Origin: an uncultured Clostridia bacterium
GTDB lineage: Bacteria; Bacillota; Clostridia; Oscillospirales; Acutalibacteraceae
Assembly (NCBI GenBank): GCA_937884975.1
Contig: CAKZZS010000014.1
Coordinates: forward strand, 1 to 47,082
Length of the DNA: 47,082 nt
Direction of reading: 5' to 3'
Shown here one piece after another: positions 41,859 to 47,082 of the stretch; the first letter of the stretch is position 1; every line of letters begins with the position of its first letter. Both the position numbers and the translations under genes were made by a program. Under the pieces are notes generated by a model that had not been told where the DNA came from, ran no database searches, and saw only the letters and a list, made by a program, of their open reading frames with translations.

Positions 41859-42009
41859 TGTTAAAAACCTCCCATTCTAAATCTTTTCTCATCCAAGTTC
41901 CATCAGGGAATATTCTGTAACCGTCTTTCCAACCATTTAGGTTTTTATAATCCCAATGATGCCCATACGGTTCATTATGGTTTAAACTTTTAGTTAAAAA
42001 ACTACGATA
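41845..42009 (-). pseudogene. orphan C-terminal tip of a polymorphic toxin
   Basis: The minus-strand frame is open for 54 codons without start codon or RBS and ends at TAA 41845-41847. It reads NEPYGHHWDYKNLNGW, KDGYRIFPDGTWMRKD and then EWEVFNSVKK. The G-HWDY...G-RIFPDGTW pattern is that of C-terminal toxin modules, which are left as displaced cassettes when recombination swaps the toxin end. It overlaps the start of the putative immunity gene at 41858 and the 3' end of the one at 41994. It is too short for any ordinary gene. Confidence 0.6.
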
Positions 42010-42260
42010 TCAGTTATTGCTTCCCAAATCTCTGATAAAAGATTTTCGCCTACTCTGGCATTTGCTAAAAAATCTTCCTCATCAATAAAATATGTTGGCT
42101 CGCAATTAAACTCACAAAATGAAATACCATATTCTCCATTATTACGTTTATAATAAGTGACGGAATACTCTTTTTCCATATAGGTGAATTCTATTTCTCT
42201 GCCTGCTTCTATCCAATCTTTTAAACTATCATAAAAGTTCATATTACCGCATCTTTTCAT
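41994..42260 (-). CDS. small immunity-like protein B
   Basis: 88 aa, acidic, no signal. Core pattern LKDWIEAGREIEFTYMEKEYSV, GISFCEF, FIDEEDFLANARVGENLLSEIWEAI. The same order of elements (GREI-f-y-G-eY; F-d-eeLL-a-a--GekL-dI) occurs in the neighbouring 42274 gene, so the two are paralogues. This small family commonly appears beside polymorphic toxins in Clostridia (from memory). AAGGG precedes the ATG at 42260. Confidence 0.6.
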   Translation of the reverse strand: MKRCGNMNFYDSLKDWIEAGREIEFTYMEKEYSVTYYKRNNGEYGISFCEFNCEPTYFIDEEDFLANARVGENLLSEIWEAITDIVVF

Positions 42261-42273
42261 ATTTATTTAACCC

Positions 42274-42564
42274 TTATAGATTTCTCCAATTGACTTCGGC
42301 TTGAGTTATGATGTCTTTTAGTTTTTCGCCGGTTTTTAATGCGAACTCCAAAAGATTTTCAACTGTATCAAATACATTTTCAGTTTCGGGCTTGTTTGCT
42401 TGACAAATTGTAAATTTATCATTATTGTCGCTTTCTTTGAGTATTGTGTATTCAATACCATCCCATACTATGACTATTTCTCTGCCATGTATTAAACTGA
42501 ATTTGAAATCATCGATGCTTTCAAACTTATCATAGCCATCAATGTAGATTTTTGTTGTTTTCAT
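42274..42564 (-). CDS. small immunity-like protein A
   Basis: 96 aa. FESIDDFKFSLIHGREIVIVWDGIEYTI, then FDTVENLLEFALKTGEKLKDIITQAEV: paralogue of protein B downstream. GAGG precedes the ATG. It follows the barstar-like gene by 12 bp. It may neutralise a different toxin end that was once present here (inference). Confidence 0.6.
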   Translation of the reverse strand: MKTTKIYIDGYDKFESIDDFKFSLIHGREIVIVWDGIEYTILKESDNNDKFTICQANKPETENVFDTVENLLEFALKTGEKLKDIITQAEVNWRNL

Positions 42565-42576
42565 CTGTTACGCCTC

Positions 42577-42984
42577 TTAATCACAAACAAGATAAATATT
42601 AAAGTCTTTACGCCTGCCGTCTTTTACTACCTGTTCGACTTCACTGTCCCAATATGGCAACAAATAGTTTTCATAATAATCTTCAATATCTTCCTTTTCT
42701 TTTAAATTTTCTTTAAAGAAATTGTTGTAATGCATTATGACAAAAACGACCTTTTCTGCCGTAATTTCCTTTGCATCGGTCATATATTCATCTTCGGTGT
42801 GATAATTTTTATGCCAACCCTTCGGAATATCCGAGAAGTTAAACACACTCCACAGTTTATCAAAATATTCTTCATAAGTATTGATTCCATTTCCATCCAT
42901 AATGTAGTACTTTGTATCATTATACTTATATAATATTTTTTGATTATCAAACTCTTCGTTTTTCATTCGATATATTCTATTCAT
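42577..42984 (-). CDS. barstar-like ribonuclease inhibitor (cognate immunity)
   Basis: 135 aa, strongly acidic. The core YYIMDGNGINTYEEYFDKLW, FNFSDIPKGWHKNYHTEDEYMTDA and FVIMHYNNFF follows the barstar scheme: strand with dG--I-s-e-f, helix, IP---g-N loop, acidic helix that plugs the RNase active site, and a hydrophobic strand. The ~25 N-terminal and ~40 C-terminal residues are extra. AGGAGG sits 5 nt before the ATG, a much stronger signal than the toxin's, which would favour excess inhibitor. Immediate position downstream of a barnase-type toxin supports the call; sequence similarity alone is modest. Confidence 0.65.
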   Translation of the reverse strand: MNRIYRMKNEEFDNQKILYKYNDTKYYIMDGNGINTYEEYFDKLWSVFNFSDIPKGWHKNYHTEDEYMTDAKEITAEKVVFVIMHYNNFFKENLKEKEDIEDYYENYLLPYWDSEVEQVVKDGRRKDFNIYLVCD

Positions 42985-42993
42985 AATGTCCTC

Positions 42994-44028
42994 CTATTTA
43001 ATCTTACGAAATGTATCGTAGTGATCATCGGTATAGTATACATTACCATTGTCATCTCGAACAAATCTTTGATTATCCCTTTCGGAATTAGATGATCTGT
43101 TATTTACATCATACTCATAATACTGAGTTCTTTGTCCGTTACTATCTGTTTCTGGAAGTCTATGATCTCTATTACTATATTTTTTACCAGCTTTAGTTCC
43201 TGAAGATTGTTCTTTATGGTTTTTCCAACCATATTTTTCATATTTTTGATATGATTCCTGAACATTTTCCGGCAAATCTTCAATAGAACACTCATTGATG
43301 CTGTTGCCTGTTGGTGTTGAACCACTTGGTTTTGGATTCCCCGACATACTTCCGCTTGCGGAGCCGCCGCCTTTACACACTGACTCAACATAACCGTAAA
43401 TCTTTTTTACATAATAACCTTTGTTAAGATTATTCGTTTCGGCATAATCAACCTCAATGATTTTGCCCTTCATTTCTTCAAAGGGTTTTCCGTAGCAAAT
43501 TACCGCTTCGGGTTTTATGCGTCGACGCATTTCATTGTAGCCGAGCATAAAATTTGCTTTATCGTTTTTTAATCCGACTGTTGAAACGGCAACAATACTG
43601 CCTTTTTCTATTCCGTCAAAGCAATAATTAAAACTTTCAAGATTTCCCCACCTGACAGTTGGTATAACCTTTACACCCTTGCTTTGAAGATATGCGCCTA
43701 CCCACCTGTTTTTGAAACAGCTATATAACTGTAATGCTGTAGGCATTTCAATATACATGCTGAAGTCAGGCGTTAAGATTGCCTTAAACTTTTTCAGCGT
43801 TTCAACCTTTTCATCAGTTTGATTATAAATGCTTTGGAATTTATTGTCATCGAGAAAAAAGTGAACGATTTTATCCGTTTCGTTTTCACTCAATTTATCA
43901 TAACCCAAAAGCTCAACAGAATCAAGGTTGATATTCTGCTTTTTAACAAGGGGCAAGTTAAACATTCCAACTCCCTTGAACTGATTTCTCAGAAACATCG
44001 GATTATTTCTGAATTCATAGCTTGTTAT
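42994..44028 (-). CDS. DUF4417-like domain fused to barnase-type ribonuclease toxin
   Basis: 344 aa if started at ATA 44028; 334 aa from ATG 43998. Residues ~8-218 read like DUF4417: MFLRNQFKGVGMFNLPL, TPDFSMYIEMPTALQLY, NRWVGAYLQSKGVKVIPTV, YCFDGIEKGSIVAVSTVG, AVICYGKPFEEM. A Gly/Ser/Pro linker (~219-241) follows, then a C-terminal domain close to barnase: KKYSNRDHRLP, YYEYDV (general base Glu305), ERDNQRFV (Arg321) and YYTDDHYDTFRKIK with catalytic His336 nine residues from the end. All catalytic positions are present, so it should be an active guanyl-preferring RNase. No signal peptide or secretion domain is seen. AGGAG lies 8 nt before ATA, and no AUG is properly placed. Confidence 0.8.
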   Translation of the reverse strand: MTSYEFRNNPMFLRNQFKGVGMFNLPLVKKQNINLDSVELLGYDKLSENETDKIVHFFLDDNKFQSIYNQTDEKVETLKKFKAILTPDFSMYIEMPTALQLYSCFKNRWVGAYLQSKGVKVIPTVRWGNLESFNYCFDGIEKGSIVAVSTVGLKNDKANFMLGYNEMRRRIKPEAVICYGKPFEEMKGKIIEVDYAETNNLNKGYYVKKIYGYVESVCKGGGSASGSMSGNPKPSGSTPTGNSINECSIEDLPENVQESYQKYEKYGWKNHKEQSSGTKAGKKYSNRDHRLPETDSNGQRTQYYEYDVNNRSSNSERDNQRFVRDDNGNVYYTDDHYDTFRKIK

Positions 44029-44049
44029 ATTATCATCTCCTAAAAACAA

Positions 44050-44083
44050 AATCAGAGGCAAGAACATTTGTTCGCCTCTGATT
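44050..44083 (-). terminator. terminator/attenuator hairpin between nadE and toxin
   Basis: 10-bp stem AATCAGAGGC / GCCTCTGATT (plus inner GAAC / GTTC) followed on the minus strand by TTGTTTTT and at once by the toxin RBS. It can terminate nadE transcripts; transcripts from the promoter at 44087-44115 would begin inside its first arm, so it may also limit toxin expression. Confidence 0.75.
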
Positions 44084-44086
44084 ATT

Positions 44087-44115
44087 ATTGTAGCCATTAC
44101 TATTGGTTTTGTCAA
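44087..44115 (-). promoter_or_regulatory. promoter of toxin locus
   Basis: Minus strand TTGACA (44110-44115), 17 nt, TACAAT (44087-44092), 12 bp after the nadE stop and upstream of the terminator hairpin. Confidence 0.65.
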
Positions 44116-44127
44116 GTGCTTTTTAGT

Positions 44128-44853
44128 TTACAGCTCCGGCTTGAAGGACGGCATTAACTTGAGTTTAAACTGATTTATCTTATGCAAGCGGTCAATTTTT
44201 GCCTTCTTTTCACTATCCGTTATTACGCCCTCGCGAATGTATCTGTCCAGCTCGGCGTAAGTGAAACCGAGATTATCCTCATCCGTCTTGCCGCTTAGTC
44301 CGTCAATGGGAACCTTGTCAATAAGCACGTCGGGCAGTCCAAGAAGCCTGCCGATTTGCTTCATCTCCTGAACCGTCAGGTGTGAGCACGGGCTGAAATC
44401 GCCGACGCTGTCGCCGTAACGGGTTGAATATCCTACCCAGTCCTCGGAAAGATTACATGTATTTGCAACGCGACCGTTATGACTTTGCGCAACCGCGTAG
44501 AGAGTAGACATTCTTATTCTCGGCGGAAGATTTACAACCGACTGGTTTGAAAGCTCAAACGGGATATTTTTCTTCAGTCCTTCGACAGCGTCTTTTATAT
44601 TTATAATGTAATGCTTTATTCCAAGGTGATTAACAAGCAGCTTCGCCATATCAATATCCGCCTGCTCTCCGTTGGGCATAAGTACGCCGATAACCCTGTC
44701 CTTGCCTAACGCTTCAACACAAAGCGCCGCAACAATTGAGCTGTCCTTACCGCCCGAAATACCTACAACGGCATTACAGCCCTTGCCGTTTTCCTCAAAA
44801 AAATCCTTTATCCACTGCACACAGTCTTTCCTGACCTTTTCAGCATTGAACAT
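44128..44853 (-). CDS. nadE: NH3-dependent NAD+ synthetase
   Basis: 241 aa. PP-loop VVGISGGKDSSIVAALC, GVLMPNGEQADI, NLSEDWVGYSTRYGDSVGDFSPC and GLSGKTDEDNLGFTYAELD, the full set of the ammonia-dependent short form without a glutaminase domain. It makes NAD+ from deamido-NAD+. RBS CAGGAGGG. It lies 23 bp after a Nudix gene on the same strand, possibly cotranscribed. Confidence 0.95.
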   Translation of the reverse strand: MFNAEKVRKDCVQWIKDFFEENGKGCNAVVGISGGKDSSIVAALCVEALGKDRVIGVLMPNGEQADIDMAKLLVNHLGIKHYIINIKDAVEGLKKNIPFELSNQSVVNLPPRIRMSTLYAVAQSHNGRVANTCNLSEDWVGYSTRYGDSVGDFSPCSHLTVQEMKQIGRLLGLPDVLIDKVPIDGLSGKTDEDNLGFTYAELDRYIREGVITDSEKKAKIDRLHKINQFKLKLMPSFKPEL

Positions 44854-44876
44854 AATATATCCCTCCTGACAATTAT

Positions 44877-45329
44877 TTATAATCCCTTAATAAAATCATT
44901 CAGTAATTCTTTATGTGTTTTTGCAATGTTGTCGGGAATGTTATCAACAGAAAACCATTCAAGACTTTCGGATTCATCATCGTTAACTCTTAATTCACCA
45001 TTATAGTTTTCCGTGGAATATGCAACTACAACAACATACCATTCGTCTCCGTTGAGCGCCTTACAAAGATAGTCCTTTCCGGAATATACGCCGATAAGCA
45101 TTAGGTCGTCAACAACGAGATTTGTTTCTTCAAACACCTCTCTCTTTGCTGTTTCAACGGTAGACTCACCCAATTCCATAAGTCCGCCGGGGAAACCCCA
45201 CTTACCCTTCGGGTGCGTCCTTTTCTGCAAAAGAACCTCGTTATCCTTATTTTTGATTATCACAACGCTTCCTGTAAGAATAATGCGCTTATGACCGATC
45301 TGTTTTCTTATTTCTTCAATATATCCCAT
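44877..45329 (-). CDS. Nudix hydrolase
   Basis: 150 aa single-domain Nudix. The box GGLMELGESTVETAKREVFEETNL fits GX5EX7REUXEE (Asn-Leu in place of Gly-U at the end). KWGFPGG precedes it. The substrate is unknown; location beside nadE hints at nucleotide or NAD-related clean-up, but this is inference. The RBS AAGGCGGTG is weak. Confidence 0.85.
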   Translation of the reverse strand: MGYIEEIRKQIGHKRIILTGSVVIIKNKDNEVLLQKRTHPKGKWGFPGGLMELGESTVETAKREVFEETNLVVDDLMLIGVYSGKDYLCKALNGDEWYVVVVAYSTENYNGELRVNDDESESLEWFSVDNIPDNIAKTHKELLNDFIKGL

Positions 45330-45495
45330 ATTATAAACACCGCCTTGCAGAATAATTGAGATATCTTTAGATTATTATATCATAAATGAGTAATAATAGG
45401 AAGAACAAAATAGGTTTAAAAAATCGAATACTCGGTCAGAAATATAAGAACCTGCCTGTGGCAGAACCTTTATACTCGCCTTGCTCGCTTGGTAT

Positions 45496-45530
45496 CTCCC
45501 CACAGCGTGGGGAGATGTCACGGAGTGACA
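45496..45530. repeat. double palindrome inserted in repeat copy 1
   Basis: CTCCCCAC-AGC-GTGGGGAG followed by TGTCAC-GGA-GTGACA. This 60-bp stretch (about 45493-45552) is absent from the otherwise near-identical copy 2 and so is a later insertion or a variant module. Confidence 0.6.
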
Positions 45531-45552
45531 GAGGGGACGGCACCCGTCAGGT

Positions 45553-45729
45553 GCGCTTCGCAATTCTTCCTGTTTCTTCCTGCTCAACCATCGCCTTTTT
45601 CGTCCACCGGACGCGGCGATGGCTGAGCCAGTTAACAGCCGCAACACGGCTGCCAAAACAAAGTGAAGTTGATTTGACATCAAATTGAAAACAAAAAGAA
45701 CAGACATCCGAAGATGTCTGTTCTTTTTG
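45553..45729. repeat. 177-bp repeat, copy 1
   Basis: Matches 46849-47025 over 177 bp with three differences. It holds a nested hairpin (CCATCGC...CGTCC-ACC-GGACG...GCGATGG, about 45588-45622), a 12-base match to the tRNA-Asn anticodon arm (GTTAACAGCCGC), and ends in the terminator-type palindrome at 45692-45729. Shorter matches extend to the left (TCGCCTTGCTCGCTTGG and TCGGTCAGAAA). A minus-strand frame is open through both copies but has no RBS. The remaining part of the gap 45330-45552 shows no gene. Confidence 0.85.
45692..45729. terminator. 17-bp-stem terminator palindrome in repeat copy 1
   Basis: CAAAAAGAACAGACATC, loop CGAA, then the exact complement. T-runs on both strands make it bidirectional. 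It would end the HAD-gene transcript. Confidence 0.8.
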
Positions 45730-45751
45730 TCTGCAAATCCTAAAAATGATA

Positions 45752-45808
45752 CAATGTGACACCCCTGAAGGAAAAATGTGACAACCTTCAAAAAATGTGA
45801 CAACCTTA
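45752..45808. repeat. three ~20-bp direct repeats (ATGTGACAnCC)
   Basis: TGTGAC starts at 45755, 45777 and 45796 (spacings 22 and 19). The last two units share AAAATGTGACAACCTT; the first is ACAATGTGACACCCCT. Just beyond the HAD stop. Clusters of such iterated units are found at the ends of IS21-type elements; here no transposase accompanies them. Confidence 0.6.
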
Positions 45809-45812
45809 TTAA

Positions 45813-46499
45813 TCAGGGAAGTAATTCAATTATTGAAGACAAATCGTCAAAGCAATAGTCGGCTTCTTCTGAATAACCTTTGTGAACAAGAATTGTTGTC
45901 ATTCCGTTTTGTTTGCCACCGATAATATCTGCGTTAACACTATCCCCAATCATAAAGAATTCCGCATTAGGATAATTTTCTTTTGCAATATCAAATATTT
46001 CTTTGTTTGGTTTGTTATATCCTACTTCAGCCGAAATGATTATTTCGTCAAAATACTTTTCTATATCTAACGCCTTTAATACCGTTCTTAATTCAGGATA
46101 ATTATTTGAAAGAAGAACATTTTTAGCACCGTTTAGGTTTAGTACGCATAAGGTTTCAATTGCATCGTTGTAGATAGTATAGCGGGATTTCTGTGTCATA
46201 ATGAATTTTACTTTCTCTGATGCCTTGTGAGCTACTTCCGGATTAACACCACATTTGATATAGCTTTCATAAAAATGGTTTTCCATTTGTTTCCACCAAA
46301 GGCTGCCTGTATAATTTCTATAATCATTTTCAGGTGTATGCCAAGGGAATCCAAAAGCCATATATGGTCTTATCACATTGAAAAATGCGTTTTCAGTCTC
46401 AGGCTCTATTAATTTCAATGCATCTACCATGCACCCTGTCCAAAGCGGATTTGAAACCGTTATCGTTCCATCAAAATCCCAGCAGAATACCTTCATCAT
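45813..46499 (-). CDS. HAD-superfamily hydrolase (HAD-IA)
   Basis: 228 aa. Motif I CWDFDGTI (nucleophile and acid/base Asp), motif II VLLSNNYPE, motif III Lys in VGYNKPNKEIF, motif IV FMIGDSVNADIIGGKQNGM. A helical cap (residues 17-85) follows motif I, with many aromatic residues. A phosphatase of unknown small substrate, resembling phosphoglycolate-type HADs. RBS GGCGGTG. It is flanked on both sides by different sets of triple direct repeats and may have arrived as a passenger gene. Confidence 0.85.
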   Translation of the reverse strand: MMKVFCWDFDGTITVSNPLWTGCMVDALKLIEPETENAFFNVIRPYMAFGFPWHTPENDYRNYTGSLWWKQMENHFYESYIKCGVNPEVAHKASEKVKFIMTQKSRYTIYNDAIETLCVLNLNGAKNVLLSNNYPELRTVLKALDIEKYFDEIIISAEVGYNKPNKEIFDIAKENYPNAEFFMIGDSVNADIIGGKQNGMTTILVHKGYSEEADYCFDDLSSIIELLP

Positions 46500-46570
46500 T
46501 TCACCGCCACTTATTGATAAATGTATTTTACCACAGAATCAAACTTTATTCAACACAATAGGACTTTGTT

Positions 46571-46623
46571 GTTTTCACGGAGTGCATTTCATTTTCACGG
46601 AGTGTGCCCATTTTCACGGAGTG
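46571..46623. repeat. three ~20-bp direct repeats (TTTTCACGGAGTG)
   Basis: TTTTCACGGAGTG at 46572-46584, 46592-46604 and 46611-46623 (spacings 20 and 19). Upstream of the HAD gene, different in sequence from the set on its other side. Probably the scar of an insertion sequence end; iteron-like binding sites are the alternative. Confidence 0.65.
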
Positions 46624-46664
46624 CAAGTAAAAACGGGATTTGCAAGAAAAAACAGCATTAAAAT

Positions 46665-46685
46665 AACGCCCTATTACAGGGCGTT
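46665..46685. terminator. intrinsic terminator hairpin
   Basis: AACGCCCT, loop ATTAC, AGGGCGTT followed by TTATTTTG on the plus strand and A-rich sequence on the other side. No gene on the plus strand precedes it; it may back up the tRNA terminator. Confidence 0.65.
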
Positions 46686-46740
46686 TTATTTTGTCTAATG
46701 GCAGAAACCCCTTGAAATAAATGGTTTTTCGGGAATAAAA

Positions 46741-46777
46741 ATAGTGCAGTCAAATCGTATCAATTTAACTGCACTAT
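46741..46777 (-). terminator. terminator downstream of displaced tRNA 3' end
   Basis: 10-bp stem ATAGTGCAGT / ACTGCACTAT followed on the minus strand by TTTTTAT. It lies 2 bp after a CCA-bearing tRNA-Asn 3' end and is probably the original terminator of the tRNA gene. Confidence 0.75.
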
Positions 46778-46779
46778 GG

Positions 46780-46811
46780 TGGCTCCCCCAGTTGGACTCG
46801 AACCAACGACA
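46780..46811 (-). pseudogene. tRNA-Asn 3' fragment (T arm, acceptor strand, CCA)
   Basis: 29 bases (46783-46811) are identical to the 3' part of the tRNA-Asn at 47027. They include the T arm GTTGG-TTCGAGT-CCAAC and acceptor strand TGGGGGA plus discriminator G. Unlike that gene, this copy is followed by an encoded CCA (46780-46782) and a terminator. No anticodon arm in place. Confidence 0.85.
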
Positions 46812-46848
46812 GTATCGGTCAGAAACATGGTCGCCTTGCTCGCTTGGA

Positions 46849-47025
46849 GCGCTTCGCAATTCTTCCTGTTTCTTCCTGCTCAACCATCGCCTTTTTCGTC
46901 CACCGGACGCGGCGATGGCTGAGCCAGTTAACAGCCGCAACACGGATGCCGAAACAAAGTGAAGTTGATTCGACATCAAATTGAAAACAAAAAGAACAGA
47001 CATCCGAAGATGTCTGTTCTTTTTG
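46849..47025. repeat. 177-bp repeat, copy 2 (inside tRNA-Asn 3' duplication)
   Basis: 174 of 177 bases equal copy 1 at 45553-45729. It lies between the tRNA-Asn body and the displaced 3' fragment, abutting the tRNA's regenerated 3' end. Confidence 0.85.
46988..47025. terminator. 17-bp-stem terminator palindrome in repeat copy 2
   Basis: Same palindrome as 45692-45729. It begins directly after the tRNA-Asn 3' end and would now terminate the tRNA transcript. Confidence 0.8.
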
Positions 47026-47026
47026 A

Positions 47027-47082
47027 CTCCCCCAGTTGGACTCGAACCAACGACACCGCGGTTAACAGCCGCGTGCTCTACC
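47027..47082 (-). tRNA. tRNA-Asn (GTT), 5' part outside the window
   Basis: Minus strand shows the end of the D arm (GGTAGAGC), anticodon arm GCGGC-TGTTAAC-CGC with anticodon GTT, variable loop, T arm GTTGG-TTCGAGT-CCAAC and acceptor strand TGGGGGA with discriminator G. It is followed by TCA rather than CCA, so CCA is not encoded in this copy. The 5' ~20 nt lie beyond the window edge. Confidence 0.92.

Noticed and set aside
44029..44115. Extended N-terminus of the toxin from TTG 44115
   Set aside because: The extension would be coded by the promoter and terminator hairpin; the RBS lies downstream of it.
45375..45803. 142-codon minus-strand frame through repeat copy 1
   Set aside because: Spans the hairpins and terminator of a repeat, has no RBS, and its only conserved part is the part shared with copy 2. 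Its differences from copy 2 include amino-acid changes, and it is not kept as a gene.
46571..46623. CRISPR-like array
   Set aside because: Only three 13-base units with 6-7 nt between them; far shorter than repeat-spacer units and no cas gene.
46695..47003. 102-codon minus-strand frame through repeat copy 2
   Set aside because: Runs through the displaced tRNA fragment and its terminator; arises from the repeat, not a gene.

Overview
The window comes from a low-to-mid G+C member of the Clostridia, most like a gut Ruminococcaceae/Oscillospiraceae genome. Evidence: the Bacillota-type darA/yaaQ-holB-yaaT gene order, an L27 with the N-terminal extension removed by Prp, a SpoIID engulfment protein, a likely sigma-K promoter in front of a Cys-rich protein, many TTGACA-17-TATAAT promoters, and A+G-rich ribosome binding sites. 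Most of it is ordinary chromosome; accessory content is concentrated at both ends. Species assignment is inference.

Left part (1-5.5 kb): a secreted cell-wall-binding-repeat protein with a divergent XRE regulator and an obvious operator; a fossil of a REP-associated tyrosine transposase beside a REP-like doublet; an oligo-1,6-glucosidase; a 21-Cys putative spore-coat protein; a small ferredoxin. Middle (5.5-36.5 kb): darA-holB-yaaT; AEC transporter; citrate synthase; spoIID; a GntR(YtrA)-regulated ABC exporter with consensus promoter and operator; a fused AroE-AroK; an operon of metallophosphoesterase, GDPD-like protein and prepilin peptidase; a zinc locus (zur-znuA-znuC-znuB with two lipoproteins) behind a 7-1-7 Fur/Zur-type box; glycogen phosphorylase plus a GH13 enzyme; ksgA-yfbR; rplU-prp-rpmA; a GH51 arabinofuranosidase and an LCP ligase. 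From 36.7 to 41.2 kb lie a two-domain Nudix protein, a small multidrug-export-type membrane protein and a two-component system.

Right end (41.3-47.1 kb) is the accessory hotspot. A DUF4417-like domain is joined by a Gly/Ser linker to a barnase-type RNase (42994-44028) and followed by a barstar-like gene, two related small immunity-like genes, the orphan C-terminal tip of a second toxin, and its overlapping Cys/His immunity-like gene. The toxin has a promoter overlapping a terminator hairpin and apparently a non-AUG (ATA) start. Beyond nadE, a Nudix gene and a HAD hydrolase lie two 177-bp near-identical non-coding repeats, two sets of triple ~20-bp direct repeats flanking the HAD gene, and a tRNA-Asn whose 3' end is duplicated 244 bp away, next to its original CCA and terminator. 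This looks like a small element inserted at the tRNA 3' end.

No rRNA, CRISPR array or complete transposase was seen. Start codons were moved from the longest ORF where a ribosome binding site decided it; these choices are stated per gene.
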